DNA of 18,279 bases from SURF-33 sp964598885 (GTDB lineage Bacteria > Desulfobacterota > Desulfobacteria > Desulfobacterales > Desulfosalsimonadaceae), in assembly GCA_964598885.1 (NCBI GenBank), contig CAZRES010000059.1, positions 1-18,279 on the forward strand, given 5' to 3'. Positions 1-7,561 of the stretch are shown one piece after another; the first letter of the stretch is position 1; each line of letters starts with the position of its first letter. The notes beneath the pieces are model-generated. The model searched no databases. It saw only the letters and a list, made by a program, of their open reading frames with translations, and was not told the DNA's origin. The translations under genes and the position numbers were made by a program.

Positions 1-20
1 AGCGACGGAACGACGAACTG

Positions 21-39
21 TTGACTGAAGTACTGTCAA
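21..39. promoter_or_regulatory. Inverted repeat upstream of the MFS gene, possible operator
   Basis: TTGAC (21-25) and GTCAA (35-39) form a five-base inverted repeat with a nine-base spacer. A further GTCAA copy lies at 66-70. The dyad is about 65 bases before the MFS start codon and no other gene lies between. Such spacing suits a dimeric repressor, but no regulator gene is beside it. The left arm also resembles a -35 hexamer, though no convincing -10 follows at normal spacing. Function is inferred only. Confidence 0.3.
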
Positions 40-102
40 TATTAGATGCTTGCATATATGAATAGGTCAACCAGGGCATTCAGCGCAGCGCCATAAAACC
101 TT

Positions 103-1440
103 ATGATCCGCACTGAAAAAGAAATCTCTCCCTTTGCCATTCCAAATATCCGGCTGTTCCTTGCGTTTAAGGTGTTATTCAACTCCCGGTTTTATTATCC
201 GGTCTTCACGATTCTGTTTCTGGATTTTGGTTTAACCGTTGCCCAGTTTTCCATTTTGAATGCCGTATGGGCGGCCACGATTGTCGTGGCCGAAGTCCCG
301 TCCGGCGCATTGGCGGACATCATCGGGCGAAAAAAATTGCTGGTGTTTGCCTCTGTGACCATGATTGTTGAAGTGGGCATTATCAGTTTTATCCCGACAA
401 CGAACCCGGAGTTTGTATTTGTTGTTTTTCTGGTGAACAGGATATTGAGCGGACTTGCGGAAGCCGCGGCCAGCGGCGCTGATGAAGCGATTGCCTATGA
501 CTCCCTGGCGGAAAAAGGAATGCGGGATCAATGGGGAAACGTATTGGAAGTTCTGGTACGATTTCAATCCATCGGGTTTATCCTGGCCATGAGTGTGGGG
601 GCGGCTGTTTACGACCCCCATCTGATGAACACCCTGTTTCGTTTTTTCGGGGCGGATATCCATGTTACGCAGGATATGACCATGCGGTATCCGTTGTACC
701 TGACGCTGATTCTCGGGGTTTTGGCCGCTGTCATCACCCTTCAATTGGAAGATCCAACGGAAGGTCCGGGTATTCCGGCAAAAAAAACGCCGGTGAAAGA
801 AGCATTCGGGCTTACATTGAAAGCAGGGGTGTGGATCGTTCAAACAAAGTTTGTCTTTGCCGTTATCCTTTTCGGCATGATGTTTGACGGCATTATCCGG
901 ACCGTTATAACGCTTTCCAGTCAATACTACCGGATGATTGCCCTGCCGGAATCCACCTTCGGCCTGATCGGGTCGCTGGTGGCCATGCTGGGATTCATTG
1001 TCCCGAAAATCGCCAACAAACTGGCGCAGAATAAAGGGCCGGGTCACGCCATTGCCGTTACGGCAGGATTATCTCTGACAGGGCTTTTCGGCATGAGCCT
1101 GTTTTGGCCCTATGCCGGTTTACTGCCGGCCCTGGTCACCTTCAGCGCCATGTACTTTGCGGGATTTTTCGTCAGTTTTTATATCAACCGGGAAACGCCG
1201 TCTGACCGGCGAGCCACGGTGTTAAGCTTTAAAGGGCTTGCCTGCAACATCTCTTACGGCGTTCTCGGGGTGCTGTACGCACTTTTGTTAACGAGTGAAA
1301 AGCAGGGCCTCACGGGTCCGGATGTAGAGAATACGGTTTTTGTGAACACGTTTTTCTGGTTTCCGGTCACGCTGCTGCTCTGGCTTTGTGCGCTGCTGGT
1401 GATCTATTTCGTTTTCCTGAAAGAAAAAAGGTCGATTTAA
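103..1440 (+). CDS. Major facilitator superfamily (MFS) transporter
   Basis: This 445-residue polytopic inner-membrane protein probably uses a proton gradient to export or import a small molecule. It has about 12 hydrophobic segments, the usual MFS size. The loop after the second helix reads GALADIIGRKK, a good match to MFS motif A (GxLaDrxGRkk), followed by another hydrophobic helix. A central hydrophilic stretch (about residues 215-235, PTEGPGIPAKKTPVK) fits the loop between the two six-helix halves. The ATG at 103 is the only in-frame start, because TAA lies at 94-96 in the same frame. No clear ribosome binding site precedes it. The gene stands alone: the next gene begins 227 bases later behind its own promoter. 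Substrate cannot be told from the sequence. Family assignment is firm; direction of transport is not. Confidence 0.88.
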   Translation: MIRTEKEISPFAIPNIRLFLAFKVLFNSRFYYPVFTILFLDFGLTVAQFSILNAVWAATIVVAEVPSGALADIIGRKKLLVFASVTMIVEVGIISFIPTTNPEFVFVVFLVNRILSGLAEAAASGADEAIAYDSLAEKGMRDQWGNVLEVLVRFQSIGFILAMSVGAAVYDPHLMNTLFRFFGADIHVTQDMTMRYPLYLTLILGVLAAVITLQLEDPTEGPGIPAKKTPVKEAFGLTLKAGVWIVQTKFVFAVILFGMMFDGIIRTVITLSSQYYRMIALPESTFGLIGSLVAMLGFIVPKIANKLAQNKGPGHAIAVTAGLSLTGLFGMSLFWPYAGLLPALVTFSAMYFAGFFVSFYINRETPSDRRATVLSFKGLACNISYGVLGVLYALLLTSEKQGLTGPDVENTVFVNTFFWFPVTLLLWLCALLVIYFVFLKEKRSI

Positions 1441-1496
1441 TTGCATTTGTGTAATTGTTCTTCAAGATCCTGTCTTATTCCAATTAACTAAATCGA

Positions 1497-1524
1497 TTTA
1501 TTTGATAAGAATTTATGGTATACT
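1497..1524 (+). promoter_or_regulatory. Predicted extended -10 promoter for the MIF-Nudix pair
   Basis: TATACT (1519-1524) is preceded by TG one base upstream (1516-1517), giving the extended -10 form TGnTATACT. The best -35 at 16-base spacing is a poor TTTATT (1497-1502), as is common when an extended -10 is present. Surrounding DNA is AT-rich, unlike the following leader. Transcription would start near 1531 and give a leader of about 137 bases before the MIF-like gene. Confidence 0.55.
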
Positions 1525-1546
1525 CCTTTCATTATTTAACTTTTTC

Positions 1547-1619
1547 GCCGCGTGGCGGCTTCTTTCAACCGCATCAACATAAACCGGCTTTTCTGCCGGC
1601 GCACCAAAGGCAGCCGGTT
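1547..1619 (+). other. GC-rich leader with two potential hairpins, function unknown
   Basis: The leader between the predicted promoter and the MIF-like gene can fold into two local structures. The first is GCCGC-GTG-GCGGC (1547-1559), a five-pair stem with a three-base loop. The second has an outer stem AACCGGC (1582-1588) with GCCGGTT (1613-1619) and an inner stem TGCC (1594-1597) with GGCA (1609-1612), with a five-base bulge on one side only. An alternative pairing, CCGGC (1584-1588) with GCCGG (1595-1599), excludes the outer stem. I could not match it to a riboswitch class I know (c-di-GMP, fluoride and several others were considered from memory). It could be a regulatory leader or simply GC-rich spacer. 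Confidence 0.35.
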
Positions 1620-1667
1620 ACGCCGGGCCGTCGCTGGTGAAAAAACATATCAAAGAGGAGTGAATAC

Positions 1668-2012
1668 ATGCCGTTTTTTTCTATTACCACCAATGAACCA
1701 ATGGATGCGGAACGGGCCGCATCCATCAATGCCGAAGCGTCCGCCTTTTTGGCAGGGTTGCTGGGCAAGCCGGAAAAATATATCATGGTGCAGATCCGGC
1801 CCGGTGAAGCGATGATCTTAAACGCAAATTCCGAACCGGCCGCGTTTGTGGAACTCAAAAGCATCGGATTGGCTAAAGACGATTGCAGGATGCTGTCTGA
1901 AAAAATCTGCGGCTTTTTGGAAGAGTGGGTGGGAATATCCCCCGAGCGCGTATATATTGATTTTCATTCCATTGACGGCGCCATGTTCGGATGGAACAAG
2001 ACCACGTTCTGA
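1668..2012 (+). CDS. MIF / tautomerase superfamily protein
   Basis: This 114-residue protein matches the macrophage migration inhibitory factor (MIF) family over its whole length, which is typically about 115 residues. These proteins form trimers and tautomerise phenylpyruvate- or dopachrome-like substrates using an N-terminal proline as the base. Here Pro follows Met directly, as needed for Pro1 after Met removal. The lysine of GKPEKY matches MIF Lys32, and KSIG matches the HSIG active-site strand. The C-terminal FGWNKTTF corresponds to VGWNNSTF of MIF. The CxxC redox motif of animal MIF is absent, so only tautomerase chemistry is expected. A strong ribosome binding site, AGAGGAG, lies seven bases before the ATG. 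The Nudix gene follows after 15 bases, so the two are probably co-transcribed. The physiological substrate in bacteria is unknown. Confidence 0.9.
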   Translation: MPFFSITTNEPMDAERAASINAEASAFLAGLLGKPEKYIMVQIRPGEAMILNANSEPAAFVELKSIGLAKDDCRMLSEKICGFLEEWVGISPERVYIDFHSIDGAMFGWNKTTF

Positions 2013-2027
2013 TCGGGACGGGAGATC

Positions 2028-2627
2028 ATGAAAATAGAATCATTTCATAAAATCACGGATGAATCTCATCTCAATATTTTTCAGATCACCTACCGGGACA
2101 GGAGCGGAAGTACAAGAACCTGGCGGCTGGCCTCCCGCAATGATCCGCCCCGGGCGGTTTCGGGAAAATTTGACCAGCCCGACGCCGTGGTGGTTGTGCC
2201 GTACCATGAAGACAGCGGCAGGCTTGTAATCATCCGCGAGTTCAGGGTGCCCTTGGCCGGCTACCAGTACGGGTTTCCGGCCGGGCTGGTGGATAACGGC
2301 GAATCGGTGATATCGGCGGCCAAACGGGAACTTTACGAGGAGACCGGTCTGGGGCTGACCCGGGTCCATCGCGTGAGTCCGCCGATCTATTCCTCCTCCG
2401 GAATGACCGATGAATCCGTGTGCATGGTATACGCGGATTGCACGGGCGCGCCTTCCAACAAGGGCAATACAGCCTCCGAGGACATCACCGCGCTTCTGGT
2501 GAATCCGGAGGATGCGGCCGTGCTGGCCGCGGATCACACGGCCAAATTTGACGTGAAAACCTGGCTGGTGCTGGCGGGATTTGCGGAAACCGGGCGAATT
2601 TTCGGGCGAACCGCGGCCGGGAGTTGA
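2028..2627 (+). CDS. Nudix hydrolase, ADP-ribose pyrophosphatase-like
   Basis: This 199-residue cytoplasmic enzyme probably hydrolyses a nucleoside-diphosphate-linked compound such as ADP-ribose, using Mg2+. The complete Nudix box (G-x5-E-x7-RE-U-x-EE-x-G-U) is seen from GLVDNGE through RELYEETGL, at about residues 86-108. All metal-binding glutamates are present. The region before it (VVVPYHEDSGRLVIIREFR) and the box-adjacent GxP (GFPAGLVD) resemble the ADP-ribose pyrophosphatase (NudF-type) subgroup. The downstream SPPIYSSSGMTDE stretch fits the same subgroup. GGGAG lies a few bases before the ATG. It sits 15 bases after the MIF-like gene and is the last gene of that unit. It converges with the methyltransferase gene 41 bases later, and no clear terminator is visible between them. 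Substrate choice is an inference from the subgroup resemblance. Confidence 0.85.
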   Translation: MKIESFHKITDESHLNIFQITYRDRSGSTRTWRLASRNDPPRAVSGKFDQPDAVVVVPYHEDSGRLVIIREFRVPLAGYQYGFPAGLVDNGESVISAAKRELYEETGLGLTRVHRVSPPIYSSSGMTDESVCMVYADCTGAPSNKGNTASEDITALLVNPEDAAVLAADHTAKFDVKTWLVLAGFAETGRIFGRTAAGS

Positions 2628-2668
2628 TCGATGGTCCGGGAATCGCGTGCGGATGCGCCGGTGGGTTT

Positions 2669-3784
2669 TCAAGCGGCTTTGATCAGGGCAAGACATTCCA
2701 CGTGATGGGTCCGGGGGAAAAAATCATACGGCAAAAGCGCGCTGACGCTATATCCGTTTGACGCAAGAACGCAAAGATCGCGGTTTAGCGTGGCGGCGTT
2801 GCAGGAAAGATAGGCCATCCGTTCCGGCCGATATACGCCGGTGATCCATTCCAGGACGTTTTCTTCCATGCCGGTGCGGGGCGGATTGGCATAAAGCCAT
2901 CGCCCAAGGGGTTTTGCCGCGGTCCGGGTGTTCACCCACTCGGTCAACTGCGGAAGGCGCAGGCCGCACCGGCCCCGGAGCAGGCTTGCTTCCGGCGCGT
3001 TGCGCCGGGCGCAGGAAACAGCATCCTTTCCCAGTTCCACGCCCAGAGTGCGGCATTGGCGGGCATTCCAGCGCACCAGGCCGGCGCCGATGCCGCAATA
3101 AAGATCGATCATCAGGTCTTTGGGCTGAGGCGTTAAAAATGTTTCAGCGGCGGACAGGGCGTGGTCGGCCAGAGAACCGATGACCTGCCGGAACGAAGTC
3201 GGACCGTATACCAGGCCGGATGTATCAATGGACTCCGGCGTCCCCCAGGCCAGATGCCATCCGTTTTTCCCCAGAACCCGTTTGCCCGCCGCGGGGTGCA
3301 GATGGATCCAGAGACCCTCGACGCCCGCGGCGGAAAGCCGGGATTTGGTGTCGGCATCCAGCCAGGTCATGTCCGGCAGGACCTTTGTTTTGACCACCAG
3401 GATGGCCTGGCCGCCGGACTGGAGATAATAGACCGCGGGAAACACTGTTCCGGCCGGCAGTCTGTCGGCCAAAAGCGCCACGGTCCGGCGGACCGGCTCA
3501 GCGTGCACCGGGCAGTCATGGATGGGAATCACGGTTTTTTGTTTTACCAGGCCGAACCGCCACCCGGATGCATCCCATTGGGTTTTCAGGCAGACCTTCG
3601 ACCGGTAGTTCCAGCGATTCCTGCCGTCGACGCCCTTAACGGGCCGGATCTGATCTGCCCATGGGAACAGTTGGTTTTCCAGGCGGGCCTGTTTGACGGC
3701 CAGACTTTGTTCGGGCAGCATGTGGCCATGGGTGCAGCCGGGGCACAGGGGATGACATCCGCGGGGATTTTTTAGGGGTTGCAT
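2669..3784 (-). CDS. TrmA/RlmD-family 23S rRNA or tRNA (uracil-5-) methyltransferase
   Basis: This 371-residue enzyme is predicted to methylate carbon 5 of a uridine in rRNA or tRNA with S-adenosylmethionine. Visible signatures include an N-terminal Cys cluster (C10, C14, C17), with a fourth Cys in HDCP (C91), that would hold a 4Fe-4S cluster. The SAM motif is DLYCGIG (about 227-233) and motif IV is NPPRTG (300-305), with Asn in place of the usual Asp. The catalytic nucleophile lies in YLSCNAATLNRDL (C328), and the general base is Glu363 in the FPRTHHVE motif. The protein is shorter than E. coli RlmD/RlmC relatives that carry an N-terminal TRAM domain; no TRAM domain is seen. Which uridine it modifies cannot be read from sequence. 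No ribosome binding site precedes the ATG (see the predicted promoter). Confidence 0.88.
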   Translation of the reverse strand: MQPLKNPRGCHPLCPGCTHGHMLPEQSLAVKQARLENQLFPWADQIRPVKGVDGRNRWNYRSKVCLKTQWDASGWRFGLVKQKTVIPIHDCPVHAEPVRRTVALLADRLPAGTVFPAVYYLQSGGQAILVVKTKVLPDMTWLDADTKSRLSAAGVEGLWIHLHPAAGKRVLGKNGWHLAWGTPESIDTSGLVYGPTSFRQVIGSLADHALSAAETFLTPQPKDLMIDLYCGIGAGLVRWNARQCRTLGVELGKDAVSCARRNAPEASLLRGRCGLRLPQLTEWVNTRTAAKPLGRWLYANPPRTGMEENVLEWITGVYRPERMAYLSCNAATLNRDLCVLASNGYSVSALLPYDFFPRTHHVECLALIKAA

Positions 3785-3792
3785 TCCATCAT

Positions 3793-3821
3793 ATGATATG
3801 GATAAATCGTTATCAGTTCAA
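3793..3821 (-). promoter_or_regulatory. Predicted sigma-70 promoter giving a near-leaderless methyltransferase mRNA
   Basis: On the minus strand TTGAAC (3821-3816) and TATCAT (3798-3793) are separated by exactly 17 bases. Transcription would begin about seven bases past the -10, near 3786, while the methyltransferase start codon is at 3784-3782. The transcript would therefore have almost no leader, which agrees with the lack of a ribosome binding site. The perfect palindrome ATCATATGAT (3788-3797) overlaps the -10 and could be an operator. Confidence 0.5.
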
Positions 3822-3942
3822 GCGGATCTTTGTTGTATCTCTCCATAAGATGTAATCAGGAACCATGTCAACACCCAACGCGCGGACCGGCACGAAGCAT
3901 GACCGGCAGGCGATAAGTAAAGGATACCCTGAAAAGGGACGA

Positions 3943-4554
3943 ATGCGGCGGAATATCAAAAAAATCGGGGTATTGGCAGTTGTTTTTTTTCTGGCAGCCA
4001 CGGCCGGTACGGCCCATGCCACGTGGTTTATCTATGCCAAACCCAAGTTCCTCGGCCGGGTCATTGACGCGCAGACCCAGGAACCCATTGTGGGCGCCGT
4101 GGTCGCTGTTTATTATAAGAAACGGCCCTTGTTCGGCTCGGCCGGCCCTCTGGAGATCATTCATACGGATGAGGTGATCACCGACAAGCGGGGGCAGTTT
4201 GTCATCCAGCCTTTCCGGCAGACCATCGGTCCTTTTGCGCTTACGGATGCCGCTGAATTTATCGTTTACAAGCCCGGTTATGAAAGCTATCCGAATATGT
4301 TTGAGCTACGGATCAACCCGGAGATTTTTTTTTCCACGGAAAAAGTGGGCGTCAAAGGTTTTTCCCGGGAAAACGATCACATGGTGCCGTTTACCTACGG
4401 CGTGCTGGAGTTGAGACCGCTGGAAACTCCCAGGGAGCGAATTCACGCCATACCGGCGCTGCCGGACGGCATCAGTGAAAACGATTTTCCGGAGCTGAGA
4501 CGGCTTATCCGCCAGGAACGCCGTTATCTCGGGTTGGATGCAGCAACGGAGTAA
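3943..4554 (+). CDS. Exported protein with carboxypeptidase-regulatory-like (Ig-like) fold
   Basis: This protein of 203 residues from the chosen start has no catalytic motif I recognise. The N-terminus (MRRNIKK, then a hydrophobic stretch VLAVVFFLAATAGTAHA) is a classic Sec signal peptide with likely cleavage after AHA. An ATG 26 codons upstream (3865) is in frame, but it would place a long polar tail before the signal. The ATG at 3943 also has AAAAGGGAC just before it. The mature part starts with FLGRVIDAQTQEPIVGAVVAVYY and later has DKRGQFVI, the pattern of carboxypeptidase D regulatory-like beta-sandwich repeats. The tail is rich in Arg and Glu (ELRRLIRQERRYLGL). It is probably periplasmic, because no lipobox Cys is seen at the cleavage site. 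It is divergent from the methyltransferase and ends nine bases from the convergent kinase gene. Function is unknown. Confidence 0.72.
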   Translation: MRRNIKKIGVLAVVFFLAATAGTAHATWFIYAKPKFLGRVIDAQTQEPIVGAVVAVYYKKRPLFGSAGPLEIIHTDEVITDKRGQFVIQPFRQTIGPFALTDAAEFIVYKPGYESYPNMFELRINPEIFFSTEKVGVKGFSRENDHMVPFTYGVLELRPLETPRERIHAIPALPDGISENDFPELRRLIRQERRYLGLDAATE

Positions 4555-4562
4555 GCCGGGTT

Positions 4563-5675
4563 TTACTCCCCGCTGGTCAACTGCTCGGAAGATACGGGGA
4601 AAACCAGCGTAAATGTGGATCCTTTCCGTTCATGACTTTCCACCTCGATGGCGCCGCCGTGAGCTTCCATGATTTTTTTGGTGATGGAAAGCCCCAGGCC
4701 GGTGCTGGTTTCCCCTCCCGTGGGCCGGATGCTCAGCCGGTGAAATTCCCTGAACAGCAACGGTCTTTCCGCCTCCGGGATTCCGGGACCTTCATCCCGC
4801 ACACTGAATTTTATAAAACCGTCTTCCACTGCAAGCACCAGATAGATATTCGCGCCGTATGGTGAATATTTAATGGCGTTGGATATCAGGTTGTCCGCGG
4901 CCTGGCCGACGCGATGATGATCCACGGCAATACGCGGCACATCCTTCAGGTGTTCGTGGATCGTGATCTGCTTCTGGGTTGCCTGCAGGCTGTTGAGCCG
5001 GATCCGTTCTTCCACCAGTCGTTTCAGGGAATAGGGCTGTTTGACGATTTCCCATTTGCCGCTGTCAATCAATGAAATATCGAGCAAATCATTGATCATG
5101 GTCAGCATGCTCCTGCTGGTGGCATGGATGATGTTTAAAAATTCCATCTGGTCCTGGCCGAGATTGCCGGGCTCCTTGAGCAACAATTCACTGAATCCCC
5201 GGATGGAGATCACCGGATTTCTCAGATCATGGGCCACCACCCCGATGAACTGGTTTTTCATCCGGTTGAGATCGGTCAATTCTTTTTGTTTGTGCCGGAG
5301 GGAGCGCTCCAGGCCGATGATGCGTTCGCCCACCCGGATACGGGCCGCCAGTTCCGGCAGGCTCAGCGGTTTGGTGAGATATTCGTCCGCGCCGGCTTCA
5401 AACCCTTCCAGTATATCCGATGATTTATCCCTGGCCGTAAGGATGATGATATAGACGTAATCGGACGGCTCCTGCCGGATAAGGCGGCAGACATCGAGGC
5501 CGCTGGTGCCGGGAAGCATCCAGTCCAGCACGGCGATGCTGATTTGTTGTTCCCGCATGGCGGCATAGGCGGTGTCGCCGTCGGAGGCTTCAAAGACGTT
5601 ATAACCCCTGCTTTGAAGAAACCGCGTAATGGCCAGTCGGGATGTGGCGTCATCTTCCGCAATTAAAATATTCAT
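4563..5675 (-). CDS. Hybrid response regulator-histidine kinase (REC-HisKA-HATPase)
   Basis: This 370-residue soluble signalling protein joins an N-terminal receiver to a kinase core. The receiver (residues 1-120) has acidic E7-D8-D9, phospho-acceptor Asp51 in VLDWMLP, Thr80 and Lys102. A short linker (about 121-140, charged and probably coiled coil) leads to the HisKA helix with phospho-His149 in VVAHDLRNP. The HATPase domain has the N box (DNLISNAIKYSP), G1 box (DEGPGIPE) and G2 box (STGLGLSITKKI). No membrane segment is present, so it senses internal or partner-borne signals. It is the last gene of the operon, 12 bases after the ATPase gene, with GAGG overlapping that gene's stop. Phosphoryl flow from REC to the kinase, or reverse phosphotransfer to the CheY-like protein upstream, is an inference. 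All key residues look intact. Confidence 0.9.
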   Translation of the reverse strand: MNILIAEDDATSRLAITRFLQSRGYNVFEASDGDTAYAAMREQQISIAVLDWMLPGTSGLDVCRLIRQEPSDYVYIIILTARDKSSDILEGFEAGADEYLTKPLSLPELAARIRVGERIIGLERSLRHKQKELTDLNRMKNQFIGVVAHDLRNPVISIRGFSELLLKEPGNLGQDQMEFLNIIHATSRSMLTMINDLLDISLIDSGKWEIVKQPYSLKRLVEERIRLNSLQATQKQITIHEHLKDVPRIAVDHHRVGQAADNLISNAIKYSPYGANIYLVLAVEDGFIKFSVRDEGPGIPEAERPLLFREFHRLSIRPTGGETSTGLGLSITKKIMEAHGGAIEVESHERKGSTFTLVFPVSSEQLTSGE

Positions 5676-5687
5676 GGGTGTGTCGCC

Positions 5688-7382
5688 TCAAGTGAGCTTT
5701 TGAATTTTTTCAATTTCCGAAAACGTGGTCAGTCCCCGGAGCACTTTTTTAATCCCGTCGTATTCCAGCCCCTTGGATGTCTGCGGCGCCAGCGCCTGCC
5801 GGATCTCGGTCACGGAGGAATCTAAATTGATCAAATTATTGATTTCTTTGTTGATTATTACGGATTCCTGAATTCCGATGCCACCGATGAAGCCCGACTC
5901 ATGACAATAGGCGCATCCTTTGGAACGGCATGCCGTGACGGTGGTTTTCCCATCCCATGTGAATATTTTTTCCATTTCATGGGAAAGCAGCTGGTACTTC
6001 TCCTTGCAGTGATCGCAGAGACGACGGGCCAAATGGTGATGGGTGAGACCTGTAAGCACGGAACCCATGCCCAGGCCGATGATGTTTTCCAGTGCTCCAT
6101 ACATATGATTGGCGGTCATCCCGCCGATGATGAAAATATGTTGGGTTGCGGCGGCCTGAAGAAGAGCGTCCGTCAAGAGAGGGTCATCGACATTCTGGAT
6201 ATAGATAATGTCCGGATGGGCTTGCAGGCAGGCATTGACCAGCTCGGCCCGGGAAAAACCGGCCCGGGGGTTGACCTGGTATTGCTGGATATCGGTGAGC
6301 AGGTGCTTGATGGCATCTTCAATGGTCACGCATGTAAAGCCCCTGTTTCGGAGAGCGTACAGCATGGAATAGGCAAAGGCGGTTTTGCCGGAATCCGCCG
6401 GTCCGGTCACCAAAAACAGGCCCTTGGGCGATTGGATTACTTTTTTGATCGCGGTAATGTTGTTTTTCGATAAATAGAGTTCGGAAAGTGCCGGGACCCG
6501 CGGCAATGACTCGCGATCGAGAATTTTGAGAAAAAGTTTATCCCCAAAATCCGTGGGAATCGATAGAAACTGAATGTCGATTTTTTTTCCCGGTGTGGGA
6601 AACAGAATCCGCCCGGCCCGGGAGTTGTTATTGGGTTGGGCTTTGATTCCGGCCATTTGACTTAATTTATCCTGGAGTTGCCGGTAAACCCACTGGTCCA
6701 TGTGGATATGCCGAACCTTTCCGTTACTGATAAAATGGAGTCCGGCCCCGTTTTCCCGGGGATCGATCAGGATTTCACTGGCATTTTCGGTGATGCCGTA
6801 GAGGATCAGAACCACATGCAACTGCCTGGCGGCATCCTTGCCGGCGGCCTCCGTCAGCTTTTCTTCGGTTAAGGGCGCGGCTGTCTGAAAGATATTGCTG
6901 AGTTTGATTTTGGAAAAAAACTCGTGGATATCCATACTGGATATGTATTGCGTGTCAATGGCCCATTCGATGTCCTGGGGAAGGGCAAACACCGGGTTGA
7001 CCGGACCGCCGATGATTTTTTCAATTTCGTTTCTGATCGCCGCGTTGTCGGGCGCGGGCACGGCCACGGTGACCGTATCGCCCATCTGGTAGATGGGGAT
7101 GGCGAAAAACTGTCTGGCAAAGTGTTCCGGCATTTTTCGCACGATATGGGACTGGAACAGGGTTTTTTCCAGGTCCACATGAGCGATGCCGATGGAATCG
7201 CACCAGAGCTGGCACAGCATCCGTTTGGTGCCGACACCGCTTTGAATGAGGGTGGCCAATACATCTAATGCGTTTTCATTTAATTCTGAGAGCAGGTCGT
7301 CAATGAAGCTGTCCGGTATGATACGACGGGCTTTGAGAAGCTTGAGAAATTTCGGATTACGGATGACCGGAGATTTCATCAT
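5688..7382 (-). CDS. GspE/PilB-like type II secretion / type IV pilus ATPase, degenerate active site
   Basis: This 564-residue protein has the architecture of secretion/pilus assembly ATPases: an N-terminal MshEN-like domain (about 60-145), a linker domain, a RecA-like core and a C-terminal zinc knuckle (C456, C459, C490, C493). Walker A is intact (GPADSGKT, 327-334) and the Asp-box glutamate is kept (TIEDAI). In the Walker B region, GEIRD-type residues read QNVDD (about 396-400), so the catalytic Glu is missing. The His-box HT is replaced (GGMTANH), and the usual arginine-rich LRQDPDI reads LQAHPDI. It may bind ATP but hydrolyse it poorly, or act as a scaffold. No pilin or secretin genes are nearby; receivers and a kinase flank it. 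ATG-ATG at 7382/7379 leaves the exact start open by one codon. No strong ribosome binding site is seen. Confidence 0.82.
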   Translation of the reverse strand: MMKSPVIRNPKFLKLLKARRIIPDSFIDDLLSELNENALDVLATLIQSGVGTKRMLCQLWCDSIGIAHVDLEKTLFQSHIVRKMPEHFARQFFAIPIYQMGDTVTVAVPAPDNAAIRNEIEKIIGGPVNPVFALPQDIEWAIDTQYISSMDIHEFFSKIKLSNIFQTAAPLTEEKLTEAAGKDAARQLHVVLILYGITENASEILIDPRENGAGLHFISNGKVRHIHMDQWVYRQLQDKLSQMAGIKAQPNNNSRAGRILFPTPGKKIDIQFLSIPTDFGDKLFLKILDRESLPRVPALSELYLSKNNITAIKKVIQSPKGLFLVTGPADSGKTAFAYSMLYALRNRGFTCVTIEDAIKHLLTDIQQYQVNPRAGFSRAELVNACLQAHPDIIYIQNVDDPLLTDALLQAAATQHIFIIGGMTANHMYGALENIIGLGMGSVLTGLTHHHLARRLCDHCKEKYQLLSHEMEKIFTWDGKTTVTACRSKGCAYCHESGFIGGIGIQESVIINKEINNLINLDSSVTEIRQALAPQTSKGLEYDGIKKVLRGLTTFSEIEKIQKLT

Positions 7383-7390
7383 GGCTTTTT

Positions 7391-7558
7391 TTAAGGGGCT
7401 GGACGCGGTTTTTTCTGTTTGAGATTTTCCAGCATCAGACTGGTGATAACGTTTTGGGGAATATCTTTTTGCTGGCTTAAATCCCTGGACTGTTCGTGAA
7501 TATCATCCTCGATTTCGGCCAGCATCTCTTCCAGATGGTATTTTTGTTTGGTTTTCAT
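7391..7558 (-). CDS. Small hypothetical protein, 55 aa
   Basis: This is a 55-residue charged, probably helical protein beginning MKTKQKYHLEEMLAEIEDD and ending QKKPRPAP. It matches no family that I recognise. Its ATG lies three bases after the stop of the CheY-like gene, with AGAGGATG placing a GAGG ribosome binding site immediately upstream. Its stop is eight bases before the ATPase gene. This tight packing suggests translational coupling and a real gene. The N-terminal half is acidic and the C-terminal end basic and proline-rich. It could be an adaptor between receiver and ATPase, but that is only an inference from position. Confidence 0.6.
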   Translation of the reverse strand: MKTKQKYHLEEMLAEIEDDIHEQSRDLSQQKDIPQNVITSLMLENLKQKKPRPAP

Positions 7559-7561
7559 CCT

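Noticed and set aside
232..1047. Open frame of 271 residues on the minus strand opposite the MFS gene
   Set aside because: It is rich in His, Gln, Arg and Pro, has no domain, and lies antisense to a clear transporter; a shadow frame.
1547..1640. Known riboswitch (c-di-GMP or fluoride) in the MIF leader
   Set aside because: The signature core sequences of these classes are not present in the leader; left as unassigned structure.
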